DNA from: an uncultured Bacillaceae bacterium
GTDB taxonomy: Bacteria; Bacillota; Bacilli; Bacillales; Pradoshiaceae
Direction: 5' to 3'
Length of the DNA stretch: 12,089 bases
Assembly (NCBI GenBank): GCA_904501845.1
Contig: CAJGCH010000065.1
Span: 1 to 12,089 of the forward strand
Below are positions 1 to 5,825 of the stretch, in pieces. The notes beneath the pieces are model-generated. The model saw only the letters and a program-made list of their open reading frames with translations, ran no database searches and was not told the DNA's origin. Made by a program: the position numbers and the translations under genes. The number at the start of each line of letters is the position of its first letter. Within the stretch, counting starts at the first letter, position 1.

Positions 1-413
1 ATTGCTGTATCTTCTATTGAAAAGCCTTTAATTTTCCTTAAAATAATGACCTTCCTATAAGAATCTTTCATTTTGCTTAACCCCTTATATAGTTCATGCG
101 ATTCCTCTTTAAGCTCTATTTTCTCATCAGGCAATGGTGCTTTATCTTCTTGAATCAGGAAAATTTCCTTAAGAACCAACAAAGGCTTCCGTTTTCGCAA
201 ATAATCGACGGTTACATTATGAGCGATACTGAACAACCATGTCTTTTCACTGGATTGCCGTTTGAATGTATCACGATAGACATAAGCTTTCACAAATGTC
301 TCCTGCGTAAGATCCTCCGCCTGCTGGTAATCTCTTACCATCAATAAAATAAAACTTAGGATGGAAGCACTGTATGTATCATACCAATCTGAAATTTCCT
401 CCCTCTTATCCAC
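1..413 (-). CDS. sigX: SigX-like ECF RNA polymerase sigma factor (3' end outside window)
   Basis: This is an ECF (group 4) sigma factor, which directs RNA polymerase to cell-envelope stress promoters. About 137 codons are visible and the gene runs off the left edge. Region sigma-2 is clear: a YDTY...SFILLM helix, the QAEDLTQETFVKAY core-binding segment and the -10-reading stretch SSEKTWLFSIAHNVTVDYLRKRK. The start of sigma-4 (SYRKVIILRKIKGFSIEDTA) is also present. The SSEKTWL.SIA and GFSI.ETA wording resembles Bacillus subtilis SigX more than SigM or SigW, from memory. An upstream in-frame ATG at 446-444 exists, but a candidate -10 element lies only 6 bases before it. I therefore prefer the GTG at 413-411, which follows a GGGGGG Shine-Dalgarno (424-429) and gives an N-terminus of SigX-like length. 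An anti-sigma gene (rsiX) would be expected just beyond the left edge. Confidence 0.85.
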   Translation of the reverse strand, partial: MDKREEISDWYDTYSASILSFILLMVRDYQQAEDLTQETFVKAYVYRDTFKRQSSEKTWLFSIAHNVTVDYLRKRKPLLVLKEIFLIQEDKAPLPDEKIELKEESHELYKGLSKMKDSYRKVIILRKIKGFSIEDTA

Positions 414-452
414 TGATAAATATCCCCCCGTTTTCACATGATTCATAGCTTA

Positions 453-478
453 GACGTATAGAAATGTTAAAAGTTGTG
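453..478 (-). promoter_or_regulatory. Candidate autoregulatory ECF sigma promoter of sigX
   Basis: Reading the minus strand, CACAAC followed by TTTT (-35, 478-473) is separated by exactly 16 bases from CGTC (-10, 456-453), with an A-rich run upstream. ECF sigma factors of the SigX/W/M group recognise an AAC-containing -35 and a CGTC-type -10 with about 16 bases between them, and usually transcribe their own gene. The predicted transcript starts near 446, which favours the downstream GTG start. The -35 matches only the AAC half of TGAAAC or TGTAAC. Confidence 0.55.
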
Positions 479-825
479 TTTTTTTATAAACTTTCATATT
501 GATATAGTATTGTTTAGCCTCTCACCCTTAACTATGTATCTGAACTCCTTATAAAATACAATCTACATTTATTATATCCTGCATCTGACAAGTAATAGAA
601 TTCCTCATTGCCGTCAATTCATTTCCCTCCTTCTCTCCGCAGGAACTGACATCTTCCAACCGACTAAAAGATAAACCTCCATCCTTCCCCAATTCACAGC
701 CCGCTTCTTGTTTCTTTGCTTAATTCTCCATCATTTTCGGTTTCCTTCATTTTTTTAGGCGAATTCCGCTAGAAAAGAGGCTCCTCTGATGAATAACAAC
801 TTGTTTTGAGAGCTTTTGTCATGAG
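479..825. other. Intergenic region without a recognisable gene
   Basis: This AT-rich, pyrimidine-rich stretch lies between the divergent sigX and MerR/racA units. Only very short ORFs occur here and none has a convincing start or family resemblance. A TTTGTC motif at 815-820 resembles the first part of a Spo0A box but is incomplete. No RNA structure or repeat was seen. Confidence 0.5.
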
Positions 826-856
826 GCAGGAAAAGCTTAGCACGCATGCAGAATAC
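826..856 (+). promoter_or_regulatory. Candidate sigma-H promoter for the MerR/racA operon
   Basis: GCAGGAAAA (826-834) fits the sigma-H -35 pattern RnAGGAwWW at every position. GCAGAATAC (848-856) fits RnnGAATww except at its last base. The spacer is 13 bases, one longer than the usual 11-12. The predicted start near 863 leaves a leader of about 45 bases containing the GAAGGG Shine-Dalgarno (893-898). In B. subtilis racA is known to be expressed at sporulation onset under sigma-H and Spo0A, which makes this placement sensible. It is a prediction by motif only. Confidence 0.45.
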
Positions 857-909
857 ATGTACACAAGAGAGAAATAAAACCAATACCAAGTTGAAGGGAC
901 TGTTTAAAT

Positions 910-1950
910 ATGAAAGATCAAATTTTGAGAGCATATTCCATTAAAGAGGTTTCACGCAAAATAAATGTACCGGCAGGAACCATTCGCCAATGGGAAAAGG
1001 ATTTGAACGGTATCTTGGTCATTCCGCGTTCCAAACAAGGCTCGCGTTTTTATACAGAAGTGGAGATTGCGATTCTGAAAAGAATCAAGGAGATGCGTGA
1101 CAAGAATTTAAGCAAGGACATCATTAAAGAGATGCTTCAGAAGCATATGAAGGATGTTCAGAACCCTGTTCAAAAGGCGGATTCAAAACCTCCTTCCGAA
1201 GTGCCCGCAACCTCTGTGGCAGTCATTGAGAAGCCGGCTGAGCCAAGGCTTGATGAGTTCCTCCATGCCATGGATGCCTATAAGACACAATTCATGAAGG
1301 AAATGAGCAATGAGATGCGCACGAACCGGAATCTGATGATTGAGGAGGTTAAGAAGGAGATTTCCCAAGGCTCGATTGATACGATTAAAGGCTTATCAAA
1401 ATCGATTCAGCGATCGAGCTCAAAAACCACCAATGAGCTTAACCAGCTTTCCCATAACATTTCGAGGTCTTCAGAACGTACATCTGAGACAGTCGAAACC
1501 TTGACGAGAAGCATTGCGAAGTCTTCAGAGGGGGCTTTCGAATCTTTCTCTAAAAGAATTTCAGAGGCCGCTGCCGATGGCTATCGTGACCTGCTCTCTG
1601 ATCTTTCGACTTCCGTTTCTGAAGCACAAAGTGAGATTAAAAGCGTAACAGAAGCCATCTACCAGGATCGTGAGCAATACTTTGAGACGATGAACAAGGA
1701 GCTCGAACAGTACAGGCATGACATCAAACAGCGTGAGGAGGCATTCCAGCAAATGGTCACGAGCTTCCGTGATGCCGCTCCAACAAAAGAAAAGGAAAAA
1801 CCAAAGACCATCAAGCTTAAAGAGCACAAGAAAGAAAAATCAAAAGAAAAGCTGAAAACCATCCCAACAAAAAAGGCCAAGAAGGCCCCTGCTCAAGAGG
1901 CTGCGCCTGCTGAAAAAAAGTGGTGGAGTTTCCGAAGAAAAAGTAAATGA
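910..1950 (+). CDS. MerR-type DNA-binding protein with long coiled coil and basic, Trp-containing tail (RacA-like architecture)
   Basis: This 346-residue protein is probably a DNA-binding structural or nucoid-associated protein rather than a classical MerR repressor. Residues about 9-70 form a MerR-type winged helix (YSIKEVSRKINVPAGTIRQWE, then the wing GSRFYTEVEIAIL). Residues 90-112 are a Pro/Ala/Glu-rich linker. Residues 113-287 are charged and helical, a predicted coiled coil, with an 18-residue repeat visible around Ile166, Ile184 and Ile202 (S-I-x-R/K-S-S). Residues 290-346 are Lys-rich and end in WWSFRRKSK, an aromatic-basic end that could contact membrane or DNA. There is no effector-binding domain. 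The start follows GAAGGG at 893-898. racA lies 47 bases downstream on the same strand with no terminator between them, so the two are probably co-transcribed. The exact family name is not recognised. The MerR fold is secure, but the role is inferred from architecture and neighbour. Confidence 0.85.
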   Translation: MKDQILRAYSIKEVSRKINVPAGTIRQWEKDLNGILVIPRSKQGSRFYTEVEIAILKRIKEMRDKNLSKDIIKEMLQKHMKDVQNPVQKADSKPPSEVPATSVAVIEKPAEPRLDEFLHAMDAYKTQFMKEMSNEMRTNRNLMIEEVKKEISQGSIDTIKGLSKSIQRSSSKTTNELNQLSHNISRSSERTSETVETLTRSIAKSSEGAFESFSKRISEAAADGYRDLLSDLSTSVSEAQSEIKSVTEAIYQDREQYFETMNKELEQYRHDIKQREEAFQQMVTSFRDAAPTKEKEKPKTIKLKEHKKEKSKEKLKTIPTKKAKKAPAQEAAPAEKKWWSFRRKSK

Positions 1951-1997
1951 CCCTAATCCGCGTGACTAATCATTAGGAGAAGAAAGGTGATTATAAG

Positions 1998-2483
1998 ATG
2001 AACACAAATGAAATCGCCAATATATTGGGCATTTCCTCAAGCACAGTCAAACGCTGGGTCAAACAATTAGGAATTGAGCCTAGCCGAAATGCGAAGGGGC
2101 ATTTCATCTACACGCAAAGCGAGTTTGACCAGCTGCATGCTTTCCATCAGGACCAGCTGAAGCAAGAGAACCCCCTTTCCTTCCTTCCGGCTGAAAAGGA
2201 CGAGCAAGTGCTTAAGCTTGAAGATAAGATTCAGGACATTGAGCTGCAGCTGTATAAAAAGGCGGATGGCGTTACGTCTGTCCAGCTTCTGCAGCACCGG
2301 CGGGAGATTGAAGACTTACTCGTGGCCGTTGAAAAGCTCGAAGGAAGAATTGAACAACTCGAGACACAAATGAACAAATCAAAAAAACCGCCAGCCAAAG
2401 TAGAGCCCATCTCGCTTGACGTCCCTCAAACGTTAAAAAGAAAGCGCAAGCGGAAAATTATGAGCATGATGTTTGGTATATGA
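1998..2483 (+). CDS. racA: Chromosome-anchoring protein RacA
   Basis: RacA binds GC-rich sites near the replication origin and, through polar DivIVA, anchors the stretched chromosome (axial filament) to the cell pole during sporulation. The 161-residue product begins with a MerR-like helix-turn-helix (NTNEIANILGISSSTVKRWVKQLGI, residues 2-26, then a wing with GHFIYT). A charged coiled coil follows at about 68-128, including the QLLQHRREIEDL segment that I associate with RacA. The tail is very basic (LKRKRKRKIMSMMFGI). It is somewhat shorter than B. subtilis RacA (184 residues by recall). The ATG follows AAAGGTGA (1983-1990) with a 7-base gap. It is the second gene of the unit that starts at 910, and a terminator follows directly. 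Confidence 0.85.
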   Translation: MNTNEIANILGISSSTVKRWVKQLGIEPSRNAKGHFIYTQSEFDQLHAFHQDQLKQENPLSFLPAEKDEQVLKLEDKIQDIELQLYKKADGVTSVQLLQHRREIEDLLVAVEKLEGRIEQLETQMNKSKKPPAKVEPISLDVPQTLKRKRKRKIMSMMFGI

Positions 2484-2485
2484 GA

Positions 2486-2520
2486 TAAACGCCGGGGTCA
2501 TCCTCCGGCGTTTATTCTAT
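2486..2520 (+). terminator. Rho-independent terminator after racA
   Basis: A perfect 10-base-pair stem, TAAACGCCGG (2486-2495) with CCGGCGTTTA (2505-2514), encloses a 9-base loop. It is followed by a T-rich but interrupted run (TTCTATCTTTAT). It overlaps the end of racA closely and closes the two-gene unit. Confidence 0.85.
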
Positions 2521-2731
2521 CTTTATATAAATACATAGAATAAACTGATGGAGAAAGGTCATATAATGACAAAGGAAATAGGATAAGTGGATGGTTTTAA
2601 CGATTATACACGTATCCGTGCATTTGGATAATCTCACATTTTTGCATTAAGCTCTGTATGGACCTGCATGTTCTAGCTGCTGCTGCATATCTATAATTAA
2701 CGCCCAAAACCTTCATGACATTATCTTCTTT
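2521..2731. other. Intergenic region between racA and zupT
   Basis: No convincing gene is present. A six-codon ATG ORF near 2566, behind a GGAGAAAGG sequence, and a 39-codon minus-strand ORF (2597-2716) without a clear ribosome site were considered and not called. No riboswitch-like structure or obvious Zur, Fur or MntR operator was found by eye. Confidence 0.5.
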
Positions 2732-2761
2732 TTGACGAAAGATAGTTATTACCTTTATGAT
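2732..2761 (+). promoter_or_regulatory. Sigma-A-type promoter of zupT
   Basis: TTGACG (2732-2737, five of six consensus bases) and TATGAT (2756-2761, five of six) are separated by 18 bases. The expected start near 2768 leaves a leader of about 60 bases. An imperfect dyad, TTATTAC (2746-2752) and GTAATTA (2764-2770), flanks the -10 and could be an operator, but it matches no metal-regulator box convincingly. Confidence 0.6.
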
Positions 2762-2828
2762 TAGTAATTAAGAGATAAAGTTTGTTAAATACATACATTT
2801 ATAGAAAGAATGCGAGGTTTTAACCTAT

Positions 2829-3638
2829 ATGGACTCAAATTTATTATTTGCTTTCTCATTAACCTTGATGGCTGGCTTGGCTACAGGGATAGGAAGCTTA
2901 ATCGCCTTCTTGACGACACGAACGAACAAGGCCTTCCTTTCCATTTCACTTGGCTTCTCTGCCGGTGTCATGATTTATGTGTCGATGGTTGAGATCTTTG
3001 TGAAGGCGAAGGACGCACTTGTCAATGAGCTCGGATATGAGCGCGGCTACACAATGACGGTGGTTGGCTTTTTCTTTGGGATCCTGCTGATCGCTATTAT
3101 TGACCGGGTTATTCCGAAGCAGGGAAACCCTCATGAACCACAGAAAGTGGAAGACATGAATAGGCCTGCCAATGAGATAGAAAATCAAGCCTTAATGAAA
3201 ATGGGTGTATTTACCGCCCTTGCAATCGGTATTCATAATTTCCCTGAGGGGATTGCTACCTTTACATCTGCCCTTCAAGACCCTGGTCTAGGTGTTGCCA
3301 TCGCTATCGCTATCGCCATTCATAATATTCCTGAGGGCATTGCCGTAGCTGTTCCGATTTACTTTGCGACCGGAAATAAGAAAAAGGCTTTCAAATTATC
3401 CTTCCTTTCGGGTCTGGCTGAGCCTATCGGCGCGTTGTTTGCTTATCTGATTCTTATGCCGTTCTTAAACGATTTAATGTTCGGAATTATCTTTGCGGCC
3501 GTTGCCGGTATTATGGTCTTTATCTCCCTTGATGAGCTGTTGCCGGCCGCGAAAAAATACGATGAAAGTCATCATGCCATTTACGGACTCATCGCTGGGA
3601 TGGCCCTTATGGCAATCAGCCTCCTTCTTTTCCTCTAG
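2829..3638 (+). CDS. zupT: ZupT-type ZIP family divalent metal transporter
   Basis: This integral membrane protein of the ZIP family takes up zinc and other divalent metals into the cytoplasm. The 269 residues contain about eight hydrophobic helices. The two metal-site helices are intact: HNFPEGIATF (136-145) in TM4 and HNIPEGIAVAVPIYFATG (165-182) in TM5. GLAEPIGA (195-202), with the conserved Glu198, follows, then SLDELLPAA near the end. Between TM3 and TM4 is the polar loop (about 96-125), which here lacks the His-rich stretch of many ZIPs. Length and motif order match E. coli ZupT. The ATG follows GAGG (2814-2817) with an 11-base gap. It is monocistronic, with its own promoter upstream and a shared terminator downstream. 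Metal specificity cannot be read from the sequence. Confidence 0.93.
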   Translation: MDSNLLFAFSLTLMAGLATGIGSLIAFLTTRTNKAFLSISLGFSAGVMIYVSMVEIFVKAKDALVNELGYERGYTMTVVGFFFGILLIAIIDRVIPKQGNPHEPQKVEDMNRPANEIENQALMKMGVFTALAIGIHNFPEGIATFTSALQDPGLGVAIAIAIAIHNIPEGIAVAVPIYFATGNKKKAFKLSFLSGLAEPIGALFAYLILMPFLNDLMFGIIFAAVAGIMVFISLDELLPAAKKYDESHHAIYGLIAGMALMAISLLLFL

Positions 3639-3643
3639 CCAAA

Positions 3644-3689
3644 CAAAAAAATGATGTCCCTTCACAAAGAAGAGACATCGTTTTTTGTT
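3644..3689. terminator. Bidirectional terminator between convergent zupT and STAS gene
   Basis: A long A/T-flanked stem pairs the A-run plus TGATGTC (about 3644-3657) with GACATC plus the T-run (about 3674-3689). The T-run CGTTTTTTGTTT serves zupT on the plus strand. The A-run on the left becomes TTTTTTTGTT on the minus strand and serves the convergent gene ending at 3693. Confidence 0.85.
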
Positions 3690-3692
3690 TAT

Positions 3693-4523
3693 TTACACAA
3701 GTGCTGTATATCTTTTAATGGCAGACTGGAGGGTGCCTGAAGTAAGTGCCCGTTCTTCAAATGTAATGCCCATTGAGACGATATGACGCACGATTTCCGG
3801 TCTGAGTCCCGTTATGACTGGCTTACATCCCATCATCGTAGTTCCATCAATCATTTTTAGGAAATGATCGATGACATCAGCGTCCATTTCTGCAATACCG
3901 GATAGGTCAATAATTAATGTCTCGATATGCAGCTCGTCAATGGCATTAAAGACCTTCTCCTCAATGATTTTGGCCCGATGGCTATCCAGCACACCAATCA
4001 GCGGAAGTATGCACATGTCAGTTGTGATTGGAATAATAGGAACAGATAAATTCTCGACCAGCTGTTTCTGTTTTTCAAGCAGCTTGTCCTTATAATCAGA
4101 ATAACAAATAAAGAACGTATTCAAAAATTGATCCAATTGATCGTTAATCTGCTTCTCAAGCTTGAAGAAATCATCCGGATTAAACTGCATATGCCGTTCG
4201 TCGACAAATTTATGAAGCAGCCTCCACAATGTTCTTCTGATGGCCTGTACCCATTCAAGCTTGAAAGTCAAAGTAAGGGAATGTGTCGCCCAAGCAATAC
4301 CCTCTTGCTTGGCAAAAGCACGCACATCCTGATCATTTTGATCCATAACATAAACGACCAGCTTATGGGCATTGTTCAATAAGTCAATATTGCCAATCAG
4401 CAGAATCTCCTCAATCTTATCACGAACGTTAACCGCCTCTGAAAGTAATTCTTCTTCAAAATAGTCGCGATTATCCTGGAAATATTCTTTTATAAATGCA
4501 CTTGTTTCAAAGGCTGCCTCCAC
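3693..4523 (-). CDS. RsbR-like STAS domain protein (stressosome-type co-antagonist paralog)
   Basis: RsbR paralogs form the stressosome with RsbS and sequester the kinase RsbT, controlling sigma-B. This 276-residue protein has the two-part layout of that family: a helical N-terminal sensor-like region (about 1-150, with FKLEWVQAIRRTLWRLLHKF at 87-106) and a C-terminal STAS domain (about 160-272, with IIDLSGIAEMDADV at 204-217 and TGLRPEIVRHIVSMGI at 238-253). The position after the conserved Asp, normally the phosphorylated Thr (RsbR) or Ser (RsbS), is Ala215, and the second conserved segment has His247 and no Thr. The start is GTG at 4523-4521 behind a perfect AGGAGGT (4531-4537) with a 7-base gap. 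There is no rsbS or rsbT nearby, so it is a solitary paralog. No sigma-B-type promoter was found. Confidence 0.85.
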   Translation of the reverse strand: MEAAFETSAFIKEYFQDNRDYFEEELLSEAVNVRDKIEEILLIGNIDLLNNAHKLVVYVMDQNDQDVRAFAKQEGIAWATHSLTLTFKLEWVQAIRRTLWRLLHKFVDERHMQFNPDDFFKLEKQINDQLDQFLNTFFICYSDYKDKLLEKQKQLVENLSVPIIPITTDMCILPLIGVLDSHRAKIIEEKVFNAIDELHIETLIIDLSGIAEMDADVIDHFLKMIDGTTMMGCKPVITGLRPEIVRHIVSMGITFEERALTSGTLQSAIKRYTALV

Positions 4524-4564
4524 TATCTTTACCTCCTCAAATAAATTATGACAGCATCATAAAA

Positions 4565-4594
4565 ATATTAGCAAACACGTGGTGCAACGGTAAA
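4565..4594 (-). promoter_or_regulatory. Possible sigma-A promoter of the STAS gene with overlapping dyad
   Basis: On the minus strand, TTTACC (4594-4589) and TAATAT (4570-4565) are separated by 18 bases, each matching four of six consensus bases. An imperfect palindrome, GTAAACTGGTTTGC (4590-4603), overlaps the -35 and could be an operator. Evidence is motif-level only. Confidence 0.35.
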
Positions 4595-4625
4595 CTGGTT
4601 TGCTTGTATGCTAAACTTATAGAAA

Positions 4626-5057
4626 TCAGCATGTCCCCTGTTTTTGCATGACTTTGATTAGCTTTATTTTGGTTTCTTTTAATTGTTTTTCTTCCGTCGC
4701 ATGTAGCTCATGGTCTTCCGCATAAAATTGAGCAAAATCCTGCCCTTCATATCGTGGAATAATATGAAGATGAAAATGGGTTAATTCATCGAATAACCCG
4801 CCATTTTGGCAAATCGTAATCCCGTCAGGCTGAAACAACTCTTTCATCGCCCTTGTTATGATTGTGATCGCTTTCATGACCGAACTTGCCGTATGTTCAT
4901 CAAATTCATCGAAATAGCGAACATGCCTCTTAGGCAGGACAAGTACATGCCCCTCGTTATAGGGATTATGGTCAAGAATACAGCACACTTCATTGTTTTC
5001 CCATACAACTTGTGCGGGTTCAAGCTGATTCGCTAATTGACATCCCAAACATTTCAT
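4626..5057 (-). CDS. HIT (histidine triad) family nucleotide hydrolase
   Basis: HIT proteins hydrolyse or transfer nucleotidyl groups from substrates such as dinucleoside polyphosphates or AMP conjugates. The 143-residue protein carries the triad THFHLHIIPR (His94, His96, His98), the upstream QNGG (about 84-87), the substrate-side segment DHNPYNEGHVLVLPKRH (about 29-45) and an N-terminal CLGC (Cys3, Cys6), which supports a structural zinc site seen in many bacterial HIT proteins. The reading frame is open further upstream to 5099. I chose ATG at 5057 because AAAGGAGGG lies 7 bases before it and the protein then begins MKCLGC, as is usual. The STAS gene follows after 102 bases, with its own promoter-like element. 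The exact substrate is not predictable. Confidence 0.9.
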   Translation of the reverse strand: MKCLGCQLANQLEPAQVVWENNEVCCILDHNPYNEGHVLVLPKRHVRYFDEFDEHTASSVMKAITIITRAMKELFQPDGITICQNGGLFDELTHFHLHIIPRYEGQDFAQFYAEDHELHATEEKQLKETKIKLIKVMQKQGTC

Positions 5058-5186
5058 CCAGCCGCCCTCCTTTTCTACATAAGTGGCCATTAGGTTCATT
5101 TTCTCTTAAAATAAGAAAAGTGTCCAATACTATCCAAATTGTAGATCGAAGTTTTGGTGGATTCGCTAAAATAACATATAAACAGA

Positions 5187-5291
5187 TCATTTAGTGATCA
5201 AGAAATCCATGATCCTTATGACGTACCTAATCACAATTAAGCCCAAACATATAAGAAACACCGAAATGGTTATTTTCTTCCCTCTGCTCAC
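5187..5291 (-). CDS. 34-residue single-helix membrane peptide
   Basis: A short ORF starts at GTG 5291-5289 behind AGGAGG, with a 6-base gap. The peptide has a basic N-terminus (SRGKK), one strongly hydrophobic stretch (ITISVFLICLGLIVI, about residues 7-21) and a second amphipathic hydrophobic part (RYVIRIMDFLITK). It is most likely a single-span membrane peptide. An in-frame ATG five codons upstream (5306-5304) is possible but would sit over the ribosome site. It lies 129 bases upstream of the HIT gene on the same strand, without a terminator between them, so co-transcription is possible. No family is recognised. The good ribosome site and clear hydrophobic pattern favour a real gene, but the short length keeps confidence moderate. 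Confidence 0.5.
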   Translation of the reverse strand: MSRGKKITISVFLICLGLIVIRYVIRIMDFLITK

Positions 5292-5564
5292 CTGCCCCCT
5301 CCTCATTCCATTAAACTCCATCTGTTTACTAAAGTATAAGATTATATTTCCTATAATAGAACGATTCCTGGATGTTCTATTCCGGCATAACCCCTTCCTG
5401 TTATTATCATTAGCGATAAGAAAAAGGGCAATTCAACCATTAGTTGAACTGCCGCGATCATGTGCCAATTAAGATACTGCCCCTTTTTGGAGAACCTGAT
5501 TCATATTCCCTTCTCTTCCTTCATATACATACTCTAACTCTATTTTCTTTCTCGGAGGAGATGT
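5292..5564. other. Intergenic region with possible decayed minus-strand short ORF
   Basis: Apart from the terminator at 5421-5453, this stretch holds a minus-strand short frame with ATG after AAGGGAAT near 5507. It reads MNQVLQKGAVS, a TAA stop, and then LAHDRGSSTNG in the same frame, ending within the terminator hairpin. This could be a broken small gene or chance. A plus-strand open frame over 5194-5472 has no ribosome site and an unconvincing composition, so it is not called. Confidence 0.3.
5421..5453 (-). terminator. Rho-independent terminator, minus strand, with no clear upstream gene
   Basis: An 11-base-pair stem pairs 5427-5437 with 5443-5453 around a 5-base loop. The single non-Watson-Crick pair is a G-U wobble only when transcribed on the minus strand, and the TTTTT run (complement of 5421-5425) also follows on that strand. 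It therefore terminates leftward transcripts, but the nearest recognisable leftward gene beyond it starts over 370 bases away (5826-6335). Confidence 0.7.
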
Positions 5565-5825
5565 ATGACCAAAGCAAATAGATTATATGGTTCTTTGCTT
5601 ATGAACGTATTCATTCTGAGCCCCTTAGCATTTCAAACGTACAATCCATCCTTAGCCATTTCCTTCTCGGGTCTGGCCTATCTCATGTGCCCGATGATTA
5701 GCATTATATCAATTATGGCGCTGGCTAAATCCCGTTGTCACTATACAGCAAATGGTCTTATTATACTATTAGGACATTGTTTAATACTTGTCTATATATT
5801 AGTGCGTGCTTATGCCGTTCTTTAA
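5565..5825 (+). CDS. Small three-helix membrane protein of unknown function
   Basis: This 86-residue protein is not assigned to a family. It has three hydrophobic segments: about 9-23 (GSLLMNVFILSPLAF), about 30-53 (LAISFSGLAYLMCPMISIISIMAL) and about 63-86 (NGLIILLGHCLILVYILVRAYAVL). A short basic loop (AKSRCHYTA) before the last helix suggests an inside-facing loop there. The ATG follows GGAGG (5554-5558) with a 6-base gap; an out-of-frame ATG four bases earlier stops after six codons. Its stop codon directly abuts the stop codon of the convergent Tubby-like gene. Composition and ribosome site support a real gene. Confidence 0.65.
   Translation: MTKANRLYGSLLMNVFILSPLAFQTYNPSLAISFSGLAYLMCPMISIISIMALAKSRCHYTANGLIILLGHCLILVYILVRAYAVL

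Noticed and set aside
549..690. Two overlapping minus-strand micro-ORFs (22 codons each) with a TTGA stop/start overlap and an AAGGAGG sequence
   Set aside because: The first has no usable ribosome site, the peptides have no coherent composition and no promoter pair is visible; chance overlap is likely in this length range.
851..865. 15-base sequence GAATACATGTACACA repeated at 11375-11389
   Set aside because: The second copy is ordinary coding sequence of the GNAT gene (DVYMYS) and the core is the self-complementary TGTACA; most likely chance.
2597..2716. 39-codon minus-strand ORF between racA and zupT
   Set aside because: No Shine-Dalgarno sequence and no recognisable features; ORFs of this size are expected by chance.
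5194..5472. 92-codon plus-strand open frame
   Set aside because: GTG start without a ribosome site, odd composition, and it overlaps a better supported minus-strand peptide and a minus-strand terminator.
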